A DNA stretch of 64,000 bases. It comes from Corticium candelabrum (lineage: Eukaryota; Porifera; Homoscleromorpha; Homosclerophorida; Plakinidae). Positions 39,987 to 50,900 of the stretch are shown piece after piece. The translations under genes were made by a program, and so were the position numbers. The stretch covers positions 6,636,014-6,700,013 of the forward strand of contig NC_085088.1 of the NCBI RefSeq assembly GCF_963422355.1, given 5' to 3'. Position 1 is the stretch's first letter; each line of letters opens with the position of its first letter. Under the pieces are notes generated by a model. That model saw only the letters and a list, made by a program, of their open reading frames with translations, made no database searches and had not been told where the DNA came from.

Positions 39987-42900
39987 TATGTATGTAAGAA
40001 AGGATCTCCAAGAAAGACGAGTCTGATCTCCATTAAATTTGGCTCGTGCACAGTGAAACGACTGACTTCGAATGTGAAGCTGTTGTTGTCTTACGGACTT
40101 CTTGAGACGACGTGATTTCCTGCTGATCGAGCTTGCCTTCACTTGCACGCAAATATCTCTGGAATAACACATCGGATCTCCACCAAATTTTAAATGCCTA
40201 TTAGAGACCTTGGATGGTGCGCACGAAGTGTGACGTTTGTTGCTTGCGAAGTCGAAAGGCAGATATTTTTGAATATATCCGTTTTATTAAAAATACACCT
40301 ACCTTTTATTTTCCCATGTACGTGAGTTGAATAGCTACCACATTTGATACGCCTGTTTCCTGCAACTGGAACAGAGTCTTTGTTGTGATGACCTCCAAAC
40401 GGGACTCAAAATGCCTGCGAGACGAAATCTGCCTGTGTATGCATGTTGAATAGCTGCCACGTTTAATACACCTGTTCCCTGCAGTGGCAGCAGCATCTTT
40501 GATGTGATGACGTCCAATGGTACTGTCAAAATGGTTGCAAACAAGTGACTTAGTACATATATAGGGAACCAATTATATGGTTGAGTAGGTAACTGCACAT
40601 AACTACCAAGTTTCTGTTGCCTGGATATGTATCTCTAAAGGGATTTCTCGGAACGGGACACTCGGTTACATTCAACAGGACTGTTGAAATAGCTGCAAGA
40701 TGAGACCTGAATTGCATTCTAGACGGGTGAGTACGAAATAACACGTGATTCCCAGTCTCTGCTGCCAGGATACATGATACTCACTTCGTTGAAAGGGGAC
40801 ACTAAACAACAGTCTAATCAGTCGAGGCGAAGAACGAGATCTCATCTAGTGTATATATTAATGCACATTGAAAGCTAATAATCTTCCAAACGGTCCCCCA
40901 AAACACCCCAAATGAACAACTCATGCATATTTAGCTCGGTTCTAAACCAAGCCAATTTGAGCCAGCCAGTGCTAGATAATCAACCCATTCTTCATTCACA
41001 TGGAGTTTTTAGATAAGCGAGACAGCTCATTGGGTGTAGTGCATTTCTTGGTATACATGCTAGCTACGTACAGTCACAATAGAAACGAGCACACTACCTT
41101 TTCTTGATAATCAATTGCCTACAAGCTGCCATATTTTCTTTCAAAATCATTACAATGCCAGATTGGTTTACGTGGGATGTGCAGTTCTTATCCAGAACGT
41201 TTAATTCTTATTTGGGACCTCTAATAGACAAACTCACAAATTTTAAACAATTTGATTGTGGCGGGGGAATTAATTTTGCTCATTGAGTGCTTGTTTCGTT
41301 GTGTATATAATATTTATCTGTATATTTATTCTGTTTGTAATTTTAAAAATTGTAGTCAGGCTATTTGACCAATTAAATTTCTTGATGCTCGGATTCACTG
41401 GTCCTAAATAAAAATAAAAGTTGATGTGTGCATGTGCAATGATATACTTGCTGTAAAATATCTTGGTAGATATACGTACATCCTACAATTATGTATTGAT
41501 GACTTCGAGAGTGTGAACATGTGGTTCAGTGACTTTCCGCGTTCAGTTCGGTTGGTCTGGCCTCATTAGAGCAATTTAATTTATTTTTGAGTGGTGTTGT
41601 CGTCTTGTCTGTTATTGTTTATTGTTATTTATTAGGTAAATGCTGCTATCTGTATTCAACGTTGCTGGAAGGGATTCTTAGCAAGAAAAGCGTGCAAAAA
41701 GGTGACGCAAGCTGTTGTTACCCTTCAACGGGCTTTCCGTTTGTCGCAAAATGCAAAGGGTGAACGACTGCGTTACAAAGCTGTCATTTGTTTGCAAACG
41801 AATGTGCGATGTTGGCTTGCATTTCGAGCATTTAATGCTCAGAAAAATGCTGCTGTAACCATTCAGACAGCATTCAGAGCTTATCAAATGAAGAAAAAGT
41901 ACAATGATTTGCGGTTGGCAGTTGTGGTTATGCAGCATCGTTATCGACTAACTTGTTTGATGAGACAGACAGTCATTGAGTATCGAGCCATTCGTTCAGC
42001 TGCTGTGTGCATCCAGGCTTTCACACGAGGATGGTTAGTGAGAAAACTGTTTGTCAAGAAGCACCAGCAAGCGACTGTTGTTCAAAAAGTGTGGAGAGCA
42101 AGATGCAAGCGGAACACATACTTGGCCATTCAGAGAGCAGCATTGTGGATGCAGAGACGAGTGCACGCTAATCGACTTTGTCGTGACGATCGTTTGAACT
42201 ACCTGTTACAGAAGCGTGCTGCTATCGTTGTCCAAAGTGTTTTTAGAAGGTGGCATGTTAGGAAGGAGGTTGACGAATGGCACAGCGCGGCTACGGTGAT
42301 TCAAACAGTCTGGAGAGCTCATGTCAATCGGCGACAATTTGTTGCTTTGAAAGAGGCTGCTGTTGCACTTCAGAGGAATGTTCGATCCAATCAGGAATGT
42401 CGTCGTCAACATAGATTGTTTGTCTCACTTCGTAGAGCTGCAGTTGTTATACAGAATGCATTCAGAGGAGCACAAGTTAGAAAGAGAGAGAGAGCAGCGA
42501 CAACAATTCAGACCTTATGGAGAGCTTATTCAGCCAGATGTCGATATTGGGCAGTTAGGAACTTTATAGTAAAACTGCAGAGACGTGTTCGAGCTGTTCA
42601 GGCTGGAAACAAGCAACATCAAATCTTCCTGGTGCATCGACAGGCTGCTGTTACAGTTCAAAGTGCATTCAGAGGCTGGAAGGCAAGACGACTGCTTCAT
42701 TTGCTGCACAATTCTGCAGTAATCATTCAAGCAAGGTGGAGATGCTATACAACAAGACATTCATTTGTGGCATTGAAACGAGCTGTGACCGCAATACAAG
42801 TTCGAGTGAGGGCAAATTGTCTTTGTCGCTCACAGAAAACTCAATTTAATTGTCTTCGTGATGTCGTTATTGGAATGCAGAGTAGAGTGAGAGGAAATGC

Positions 42901-45900
42901 AGTTAGAAGACATATGAGATGTCAACAAATTGCGGCTACAACAATTCAAACTGCATGGAGGGCACATGCAGCAACAGAGTCATTTATGCGCTTGAAGGTT
43001 GCTATTCTTACAATGCAGAGAAGGTTTAGAGCTAATCAATTGTGTCAACAAGCTTGCAATCAGTTTGCAAATATCAAGCAGTCGGTCATTACAATCCAAA
43101 GTGCATACAGAGGCTGGCGGGTGAGGAAACAGATGCAGAATCAACAGGCAACTGCTGTGGTGATACAAAGAGCTTGGAAGACACACTTGGTTCAAACATC
43201 TTTTCTTCGCTTGAAGGCAACAACAGTGACAGTACAGAGACGAATTCGAGCTGTTCAGACTGGAAACAAGCAACGTCAACTCTTCCTGGTGCAACGACAG
43301 GCTGCTGTTACAGTTCAAAGTGCATTTAGAGGCTGGAAGGCAAGACGACTGATTCATTTTCTGCACCAATCTGCAACGATTGTTCAAGCAAGGTGGAGAT
43401 GCTATACAGCAAGATGTTCATTTGTGGCATTGAAACGAGCTGTGACCGCAATACAAGTTCGAGTGAGGGCAAATTGTCTTTGTCGCTCACAAAAAATTCA
43501 ATTTAATCGTCTTCGTGATGTCGTTATTGGAATGCAGAGTAGAGTGAGAGGAAACGCAGTTAGAAGACATATGAGATGTCAACAAATTGCGGCTACAACA
43601 ATTCAAACTGCATGGAGGGCTCATGCAGCAACACAGTCATTTATGCGATTGAAGGTTGCTATTCTTACAATGCAGAGAAGGTTTAGAGCTAATCAATTGT
43701 GTCAACAAGCTTGCAATCAGTTTGCAAATATCAAGCAGTCGGTCATTACAATCCAAAGTGCATACAGAGGCTGGCGGGTGAGGAAACAGATGCAGAATCA
43801 ACAGGCAACTGCTGTGGTGATACAAAGAGCTTGGAAGACACACTCGGTTCAAACATCTTTTCTTCGCTTGAAGGCAACAACAGTGACAGTACAGAGACGA
43901 ATTCGAGCTGTTCAGACTGGAAACAAGCAACGTCAACTCTTCCTGGTGCAACGACAGGCTGCTGTTACAGTTCAAAGTGCATTTAGAGGCTGGAAGGCAA
44001 GACGACTGATTCATTTTCTGCACCAATCTGCAACGATTGTTCAAGCAAGGTGGAGATGCTATACAACAAGACGTTCATTTGTGGCATTGAAACGAGCTGT
44101 GACCGCAATACAAGTTCGAGTGAGGGCAAATTGTCTTTGTCGCTCACAAAAAATTCAATTTAATCGTCTTCGTGATGTCGTTATTGCAATGCAGAGTAGA
44201 GTGAGAGGAAACGCAGTTAGAAGACACATGAGATGTCAACAAGTTGCGGTTACGACAATTCAAACTGCATGGAGGGCACATGCAGCAAGACAGTCACTCG
44301 TACTCTTGAAGGTTGCTGTTCTTACAATGCAAAGAAGGTTTAGAGCTAATCAATTGTGTCAACAAGTTTGCAATCAGTTTGCAAATATCAAGCAGTCGGT
44401 CATTACAATCCAAAGTGCATACAGAGGCTGGCGGGTGAGGAAACAGATGCAGAATCAACAGGCAGCTGCTGTGGTGATACAAAGAGCTTGGAAGACACAC
44501 TCGGTTCAAACATCTTTTCTTTGCTTGAAGGCAGCAACAGTGACAGTACAAAGACGAGTTCGAGCTGTTCAGACTGGAAACAAGCAACGTCAACTCTTCC
44601 TGGTGCAACGACAGGCTGCTGTTACAGTTCAAAGTGCATTTAGAGGCTGGAAGGCAAGACAACTGATTCATTTGCTGCACCAATCTGCAACGATTGTTCA
44701 AGCAAGGTGGAGATGCTATACAACAAGACATTTATTTGTGGCATTGAAACGATCTGTGACCGCAATGCAAGTTCGAGTGAGGGCAAATTGTCTTTGTCGC
44801 TCACAGAAACTTCAATTTAACCATCTTCGTGATGTCGTTATTGGAATGCAGAGTAGAGTGAGAGGAAATGCAGTTAGAAGACATATGAGATGTCAGCAAA
44901 TCGCAGCTACAACAATTCAAACTGCATGGAGGGCACATACAGCAAAACAGTCATTTATGCTCTTGAAGGTTGCCATTCTCACAATGCAAAGAAGGTTTAG
45001 AGCTAATCAGTTGTGTCAAAAAGTGCACAATCAGTTTGCAAATATCAAGCAGTCGGCCATTACAATCCAAAGTGCATACAGAGGCTGGTGGGTGAGGAAA
45101 CAGATGCAGACTCAACAGGCAGCTGCCGTGGTGATTCAAAGAGCTTGGAAAGCAGTTGCAGTTCGAACATCATTTGTTCGCTTGAAGGCAACAACTGTTG
45201 CATTGCAGAGACGTATTCGAGCTATTCAGGCTGGAAACAAGCAACGTCAAATCTTCTTACTAAAACAACAGGCTGCTGTTACAGTTCAAAGTGCATTCAG
45301 AGGCTGGAAGGCAAGACAACTACTTCATTTGCTGCACAATTCTGCAGCAATCATTCAAGCAAGGTGGAGATGCTATACAACAAGACGTTCATTTGTGACA
45401 CTGAAACAAGCTGTGAGTGCAATGCAAGTTTTAGTGAGGGCAAATTGTCTTCGTCACTCACAGAAAACTCAATTTAATCGTCTTCGTGCTGTTGTTATTG
45501 CAATGCAGAGTAGAGTGAGAGGAAACGCAGTTAGAAGACATATGAGATGTCAACAAATCGCAGCTACAACAATTCAAACTGCATGGAGGGCACATACAGC
45601 GAAACAGTCATTCATGCTGTTGAAGGTTGCTGTTCTCACAATGCAGAGAAGGTTTAGAGCTAATCAATTGTGTTGCCAAGTTTACAAACATTTTACAAAT
45701 ATCAAGCAGTCAGTCATTACCATCCAGAGCACATACAGAGGCTGGAGGGTGAGGAAGCAGATGCAGACTCAACAGGCAGCTGCCGTGATGATTCAAAGAG
45801 CTTGGAAGACATATTCGGTTCGAAAATCTTTTCTCCGCTTGAAGGCAACAGCAGTAACATTACAGAGAAGTATTCGAGCTAACTGGTTATGTTGTGAACA

Positions 45901-47710
45901 GCAGCGTCAGTACACACAACTCAAACAAGCAGCCAGTACCATTCAGAGTGCATTTCGAGGTTTCTTGGTCAGACAAGAATTGAAGAAGAAGCACAGAGCA
46001 GCTGTTTTAGTACAAACTGCTTGGAGAGCTCATAGAGATCGGCAGAAGTTTGTTAACTTGAAACGAATTACTACTTCACTTCAGAATATTATCAAAGCCA
46101 ATCAGCAATGCCGTCATCAACGTCACTTGTTTGTTCAGCGTTGTAAGGCTACAGTTACTATACAGAGTGCCTTTAGAGGAGCAAAAGTTAGAAAGGAACT
46201 TCAAAAGAAAGAGAGAGCAGCAATAATGATTCAGACGTTGTGGAGAGGTTTTGCTGTGAGATGTCATTATCAGTTAACTAAAGAAGTTGCTTTATTTCTA
46301 CAGAGTCGTATCAGAGCAATTCAGGTTGGCCACAAACAACGCCAGCACTTCTTGATGCAAAAACATGCTGCTGTTCGGATTCAATGTGTGTTTAAGGGCT
46401 GGAAAGCAAGGCAACAACTACAAGCTCAACACAAAGCAGCCACAGTCATTCAAGCCTCGTGGAAATGCCATAAAAGAAGGAAATCATATATTGCCATGAG
46501 AAAAGCTGTTGTTTCTATGCAAGTTCAAGTGAGAGTAAATCAACTCTGTCGACTGCAAAGGACACGGTTCAATCACTTGCGTAAAGGCACAATAATGGTG
46601 CAAAGTAGAGCAAGAGGAAATGCAGTAAGATGGCATTTGAGGTCTCAACATAAAGCAGCCACAACAATCCAAACTGTGTGGAGATCATATTCGGCAAGAC
46701 ATCAATATCAGACTATGAAGAGAGCTACAATACAATTGCAGAGCATTGTTCGAACCGTCCAGGCTGGGAGAAAACAACGAAAACTGAACTTGCTGCAGCA
46801 ACATTGTGCTCTTACAATTCAGCGTTGCTTCAAGACATGGAAGGCACGGAAGTCACACCTGCATACAGCAACAACCACTACACAGGTGAGTATATGTCCT
46901 TTTTGTAGTTTGTCCTAGTACATTGCTGTGAGCCTGATTGTGCATTTGCCGATTGAAGGCTGCTTCTGAAGCTACACTTGCAGCTCAAACAAATCTTGCT
47001 CTTGAGTGGCTCTTAACAACAAGAAGCATGTCAAAAATTCACGACGCCATAACAGATCTTCGTGAGGACAAATATGTGAATGTGTTAGAATATGCAAACT
47101 TACTCTCTGTTTTATATATCAGAGGTGGCTACGAGTCAATCGCCCGAATGTTGTGCAAAACTCATCCGGGAAGGTGGTATTCATATTATGTTTGGGGTCA
47201 TGTCAAGATGTAATCGAAGCGTACCTAATCAAGACATATTTTCGAAAGCCTGTAACATTGTCCTCAATGTTGCTAAGGTACGTGTACACTGATGATGATA
47301 ATATAATGTCTGGATATGATCTGTCAGTTTCACATCACTCATAGGTTTCTTCAATAGCCGTGGCTCGACAACACGACTGTGTGAGAAATATAATCCGATT
47401 TCTAGACACGCGTCGACTGCACAGCGCCATTTGCCCAACCCTCTGCAACTTATTAGTACTGCTTAGTAGAATACCCGAGTCCAAGACAGAGATGATTTTG
47501 GAACGAAACCGAAAAAAGATTATTGAGATGCATCACGACTTGGAAAGAAAGCTCACTCTACAGCAAGAGCGAAGCAGAGTTGCTATGGTTGATGTAAGTC
47601 ACAGAATTACGAGATCGATGCACATGCAAGGAGGAGGGCTGCGGATCTCAAACATTGCACAATGTTTTCATGCCATAAAACAACTAATGAAATCACTAGA
47701 TTTAATGTAA
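27542..47710 (+). CDS. ASPM: ASPM / abnormal spindle homologue, 21 exons, about 2655 aa
   Basis: ASPM binds microtubule minus ends at spindle poles. Exons: 27542-27568, 28224-28473, 28534-28617, 31277-31357, 31423-31485, 33445-33657, 33872-33939, 34000-34141, 34490-34620, 34686-34790, 34856-34926, 34987-35062, 35626-35766, 36018-36200, 36510-36699, 39468-39544, 39603-39794, 41636-46885, 46959-47061, 47123-47277, 47345-47710 (7968 nt, in frame). The N terminus is short and basic, with no ASH domain seen. Residues about 310-485 form the first CH region (FLDKSKLTRLIDHNPCLF, LVRLVEIVTNDWSLSKQVKL) and about 485-610 the second (VSNFTSSFSDGRPFCYIIHH). Exon 18 codes about 70 IQ motifs, calmodulin-binding in the family. 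The end resembles the ASPM armadillo-like domain (SPECCAKLIREGGI, CNRSVPNQDIF). Exons 1-4 are least certain (exon 2 has a weak GTCAAA donor); from exon 5 the homology is firm. Confidence 0.92.
28744..28820. repeat. (GT)n microsatellite, left half of a split array
   Basis: About 38 GT units in ASPM intron 3, ending at the insertion site of the hAT-like element. Confidence 0.95.
28825..30166. mobile_element. hAT-like element in a GT microsatellite, GTGTAAG duplication
   Basis: Left terminus CAGGGTTCTAGCCAGG and right terminus CCTGGCTAGAACCCTG are perfect complements. GTGTAAG flanks both sides (28818-28824 and 30167-30173), and outside these lie GT arrays. CAGGG termini with a 7-8 bp target duplication are typical of hAT transposons (family knowledge). 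No transposase frame remains. A second foldback element (29102-30009) occupies most of the interior. Confidence 0.88.
29102..30009. mobile_element. nested foldback element with about 145-bp inverted repeats
   Basis: The first about 145 bp, starting TAGTCTCGCGTAGCCAGACC and ending in AGCAGGAGGTCTA, are repeated in inverse orientation at about 29865-30009 with modest divergence. TTCTTAT occurs at 29095-29101 and again at 30012-30018. This is a likely target duplication, with two unexplained bases at the right. The interior is non-coding. Similar GGTCTGGCTACGYGAGACTA ends occur at about 32165-32184 and 54157-54176. Confidence 0.82.
30174..30284. repeat. (GT)n microsatellite, right half of split array
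   Basis: GT units with a few TCTG interruptions. It leads directly into the SINE head at 30285. Confidence 0.93.
30285..31148 (+). mobile_element. tRNA-derived SINE, copy 2, interrupted
   Basis: Head GCGATAGCTCAGTTGGTA is a clear tRNA A-box. After removal of the inserted MITE (30304-30791) it reads on as GGTAGAGTCATCTTTAGAG, then the B-box-like GTTGCAAGTTCAAATC at about 30815-30830. CTTCCTTGGGTAAGAAACTC and a 3' body ending CTGAGTAGTGTGCAGGAGCT correspond to the SINE at 16068-16478. Here too GT arrays lie on both sides. It is in ASPM intron 3. Confidence 0.78.
30304..30791. mobile_element. 488-bp MITE inside the SINE, TA duplication
   Basis: Left ATACCGTGTTTACACGAGCA (then C) and right GTGCTCGTGTAAACAGGGTA (then G) are complementary over 21 bp with two mismatches. 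TA flanks both sides (30302-30303 and 30792-30793). Excision in silico leaves TAGCTCAGTTGGTAGAGTC, a canonical tRNA-like sequence, which confirms the junction. A TA duplication points to Tc1/mariner-type mobilisation. Confidence 0.88.
31149..31221. repeat. (GT)n microsatellite, 3' flank of SINE copy 2
   Basis: About 36 GT units directly after the SINE and just upstream of ASPM exon 4. Confidence 0.95.
31499..31555. repeat. (CA)n microsatellite in ASPM intron 5
   Basis: About 28 CA units beginning 14 nt after the donor of exon 5. Confidence 0.95.
31556..33110. other. 5' part of ASPM intron 5
   Basis: Apart from the foldback copy at 32053-32185, no gene or paired termini were recognised in this stretch. 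Confidence 0.4.
32053..32185. repeat. foldback-family repeat copy
   Basis: Contains CTCTGGTCTGGAAGTTTGAG and ends GGTCTGGCTACGTGAGACTA. The segment at about 54100-54176 has the same two landmarks in the same order (CTCTGGTCTGGAAGTTCGAG, then GGTTGGCTACGCGAGACTA). It therefore belongs to the same dispersed family and shares its terminus with the element at 29102-30009. Confidence 0.65.
33115..33355 (-). mobile_element. degenerate LINE fragment in ASPM intron 5
   Basis: The minus-strand reading LIQKRLLLMGHILCMDECRL then PNKLL corresponds to the RWAGHVVRMSDTRTPKQL region of the LINE at 144-1337. It continues with stop-riddled sequence resembling the following KLRFKDSLKANL segment. It is 5'-truncated at a CA microsatellite (33361-33407). 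Confidence 0.55.
33361..33407. repeat. (CA)n microsatellite
   Basis: About 22 CA units at the truncated end of the minus-strand LINE fragment, 37 nt before ASPM exon 6. Confidence 0.93.
37049..37532 (+). mobile_element. deleted pogo/Tigger element, TA duplication, HTH-only ORF
   Basis: Termini CAGTAGAACCTTGCTAATCC and GGATTAGTGAGATTCTACTG are inverted repeats flanked by TA (37047-37048 and 37533-37534). The only frame, 37182-37493 (103 aa), starts MSTSQHNTKKPKRRHKTLTI then EDKISLLDHL. It carries YGIGCSTISDLKKKEPEL, the CENP-B-type N-terminal helix-turn-helix of Tigger/pogo transposases. The DDE catalytic core is absent, so it encodes at most a DNA-binding fragment. It lies in ASPM intron 15, same strand. 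Confidence 0.9.
37881..37924. repeat. hairpin-forming palindrome
   Basis: CCAGCCGGTCTTTCTCC and GGGAGAGATGACCGGCTGG form a long stem with a short loop. Outer complementary pieces (GGTGAATG, GATTCACC) extend the foldback. Confidence 0.75.
37949..38697. mobile_element. 749-bp element with about 95-bp inverted repeats
   Basis: The left arm starts GCCTACTTTCACACACTTC and includes ATCATAGCCTTGGCACCCC and ATGTCACAAACTCAATTA. The right arm is the complement, ending CTGAAAGTAGGC. Divergence and small indels indicate age. No ORF of interest inside. It is in ASPM intron 15. Confidence 0.82.
39050..39157. mobile_element. 108-bp MITE with 10-bp direct flanks
   Basis: Perfect direct repeats AGGACTGTTG lie at 39040-39049 and 39158-39167. 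Between them, TAGCCTCGCAAGCCA at the left pairs with TGGCTTGCAAGGTT at the right. Small size and lack of coding suggest a hAT-like MITE. The exact split between duplication and TIR is uncertain. Confidence 0.78.
39795..41635. other. ASPM intron 17, repeats only
   Basis: Contains (GT)n at about 39934-39982 and two diverged tandem units with a 119-bp period at about 40326-40563 (GTTGAATAGCTRCCACRTTT opens each). A further, weaker relative may lie downstream to about 40780. No exon fits between ASPM exons 17 and 18, whose phases join directly. Confidence 0.55.
42591..45875 (+). repeat. five tandem 657-bp units inside the ASPM IQ exon
   Basis: The landmark GAGCTGTTCAGRCTGGAAAC recurs at 42591, 43248 and 43905, with equivalents at 44562 and 45219, exactly 657 bp apart. 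Each unit is 219 codons and nine IQ motifs (openers VQSAFRGWKAR, VQARWRCYT, IQVRVRANCL, MQSRVRGNAV, IQTAWRAH, MQRRFRANQL, IQSAYRGW, IQRAWK, VQRRIRA). Units 2 and 3 are almost identical; units 1, 4 and 5 are progressively more diverged. An older relative lies at about 46320-46760. The frame is preserved throughout. Confidence 0.93.
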
Positions 47711-50150
47711 ACATTTACTTGACTTTGAGGGACAACAAGTCATAATGAAGCGTAACTGTAACTTGTTGGGGACGGGGAGAAATAAGGATGTGTTACTGGG
47801 TTGCATATAATGTTATCAAGTCAATCATGATTAGATTCTAAAACTCGAGTTTGCCAATGGCTGTACATGTTGCAATCCATTCTTCTGTGATTTCTTCAAC
47901 GTTTATCTCTGTAAACCAAAGATCATTTTGAGCTTGTACTGTATGACATCAGCTTTTTGCAATTCCGCCTACTTTGGTTTTTGATACTGTAATCCCATGT
48001 TGTTCATGGCATCATCCAGACTCGTTCTGCAGTTTGCTCATTAGATAAACTCCAAAGACCTACATGAACGAACGACTGCTGTAACCGTGTTTCCAGTTCA
48101 TAAATAAGAGGTAGTGTTCATGCAGATCCTTCTTTGACTTGATAATGACCAGCTGGTACAGATTGTGTTGATTTTAATGTAACCATCAACAATAGTCTGC
48201 AGTCCTTCACCACTCAAGCTTTTGATCTAATTTTTTGGAAAATGTGTGATTTGAGAATGCCTCTTGCTTTTGCCACAGATTCTTGTGAGAATGGGAACTC
48301 ACTGTACTTACCTATAGCTCTCTGCTAATTCCCAGTCACATGTCGCCGTGTGTACTGAACGTCACCAACACTTGCAATTTTTAGTTCGGCTGGTGCTAAT
48401 AACTAGGGTCATATAGTCGATGACCAGAGGGTCGGGACTTGTAGCTACAACGTATGTAGTTCTGAAACTGTTCGAACTGATTCCGACAGTTCGATCGAGC
48501 TGGGAACTGCTACTGTTAGAATCCGGGGAATGACGACGGCGGAGAGAGACTGGGTCGAGTCTAGCTACTGTACACAGTGTACAACGTCACACAACTGACG
48601 GAATTGACACGCCTCTTTTCTGCAAAAGTCCCGGAAGTATGAAGGCACACGATTTGCAGACAGCAATACTGACTTCCGTGCTCTCTATCGCTCCGTTTGA
48701 GGAAGATTGACTTCCATCACAAAGTCAACAAGAGGCGCTTTGAGCTGAAGTGGCTCTGGTAGTCGATGGATTGGTACAAAACGTAACCTGATATCGATGA
48801 AGCCGCGTTACGGCATAGTGACATTGCTTGGCTTTCTCCTTCTGCTTTTCTCTGAAGCCGCAACAGTACAAACATCATTCATTAAAATCTCAATGCGCAT
48901 GCCATAGCAGTGTGGGTTCAGAAAGCAGACTTTACATGTACGCATGTCTATGTCATGTAACATACGACTCGATCATGCAATCACGTGTTGACCACTACAT
49001 GTTAGACATCGAAACAGGTACCGGACTTTTGGCAGCAGAGGTAGACAACAAGATGGGACTTGAGTAATCTCTACAGTACTTGTTGAAGTACAATCTTTAT
49101 TGTAGGTATTTCAACCAATGGCCAAAGGAAATAATCAAGGAGAATAAAAGTTGGATGAGAAGATCACTGTGACTAGCAAGCAATCGACTGAAAAATAATA
49201 TCTGTCAGTTGGACCAGGTAATTATAGTCTTATTATAGCCATGATTTAATTAACAGGTTGTCTGTAACTTAGCAATACCATTTGTGTGGATGGTGATCTT
49301 CACTCAAAGACCGTTGTGCTAGTGTCTCCGAACCTGCAACTCTGAAGCATGCACTTGAAAGTCTAGTTGAGGTACTAAACATTAGGGTTGAAGTAAGTAT
49401 TGTTAGTTGATTTTGAGAGATGTGAGTAAATGTGAATTGTCATGGATAATAAATAGCTTGTACAAATTAATAGTTGGATTAATTAAAGGTACACTCCGTC
49501 ATTTAGTGTTACTCTCCTACAAACTTGATTGTATGGTCTATGCAATCAAGTTGGAAGGTTGGGCTGAACTACAGGCAAAGCTGGATATCAGAGTGTAGTC
49601 GCTGTTACAAATAAGGAAACGCATGGGAGCGATTTTACAATCTTGTTGTTGAAGCAGAGTTTTGGTCGCACGCAAACCAACTTGTCATCTTTCCTCAGGT
49701 CGAAGGCACCGAATAGGTTACGTTTTACACAAAACCGGGTTTGAACATGCGAGTGGTACATATCAGCGTGAAAACAGCACATACGATGATTACATGGTAA
49801 GCAATAATTAGGTCACATGATAAGTGCAAGTGCACAAATGCGGTGCAGTTGTTCCCTTCAGCCTTGCATGCGCATCCATGCCTGTTTCATAACCCACAGG
49901 CACATTTTCTCAACGTCTCGCGAGTGTGTCTTCTAGCATTTTGATGGTAGTGAGGCTCCTAGTGTTAGCAAGCATTGACGGAATGTTTCTCACGTGTCCA
50001 TTGTCTGCGCTCTGTTTTCAGACTATTTGCTGCTAATATCTAGTGCTCTCATATCCAGCTTTGCTTGTAGTTCAGACCAACCGTCTATCTTGATTGCGTA
50101 GCTATGCACAAACAGACAGATAGACTCACAGACAAAGAAACAGACAGACA
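47711..50150. other. intergenic, no secure gene
   Basis: Downstream of the ASPM stop. A 36-aa frame at 48797-48907 starts MKPRYGIVTLLGFLLLLFSE, resembling a signal peptide or type II anchor, but no matching downstream exons could be established. An imperfect ACAG array lies at about 50108-50150, at the 5' edge of the next LINE fragment. Confidence 0.35.
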
Positions 50151-50900
50151 ATGACGATACAGCCACACACATCAATTAGGCTATATAGCGAGACTGTTCC
50201 TCCAGATGAATTCCAAGCTGCAGCAGAAATCCACGACCTACAGACACACTTGACCTTCATAAAACTGCTAAACCTGGATAATATCACCACTAGCTCATGG
50301 GCGCAAGCCATGCTTTCCATCAGGCATGGTGGTTTCAGCCTGACTTCTAGTCAAAACTTGTCACCAATTGCATTTGTTGTCGGTTGGGTTCAATCTTTGC
50401 ACACGTTACCAAGTTCGTGCCCAGACACTATCAGCTACAAATTTGCAAAAGTTATTGAATTCAGGAGTGCGGCGCCAGACCTACTAACTGATACCAAAAA
50501 GTTACAACATCGTCTGTCAGAAAAACTGGTCAGGGCACAAGTGTTGCATATGATTGAGAATGCAGGATGCTGCTCGTTAATGTCTCTCCATGGAAAAGAC
50601 TCAGGATCCTGGCTGGGCTGCATTCCTAGTTCATAGGAGCTTGCACTTTCTCCAGATTTGTTTTGATTGGCAGCTTTTGTTAGGCTTGGTCTTCTGATGC
50701 CGTTGCCTCCCACAATTAATCTTTTCTGTGGGCATGGCATTATGACAACATTGCGTCTAATGGGAACATTTGGATGCTACTTTGATTTCTTGGCATTTGT
50801 TGACCACATGAGTCTATAGCGAAGCCGAAAGCAACAAGTTTTCTTTTCAAACCTTTACTAGCACGTATAGTGATGTATTGAATCAGATAAGGCCTCTTTA
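50151..50900 (+). mobile_element. LINE fragment, post-RT region
   Basis: The frame from 50151 reads SIRHGGFSLTSSQNLSPIAF then VVGW, later SWLGCIPSS, a stop, then LAAFVRLGLLMPLPP. This is the same order as the thumb and pre-finger region of the element at 3.5-5.6 kb (LGGFGIT, AAFVGSW, LAAFLRLDIPLPF). In-frame stops after 50636 show it is broken. It is preceded by an ACAG array. Confidence 0.7.

Noticed and set aside
40326..40563. Repeat considered as a CRISPR-like array
   Set aside because: Only two diverged 119-bp tandem units with no spacer structure, in an animal intron.
42206..46672. Multiple 60-145 aa frames on the minus strand and in alternate frames of the ASPM IQ exon
   Set aside because: They recur every 657 bp because the underlying exon is repetitive. 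They are shadows of the IQ coding sequence with no independent signals.
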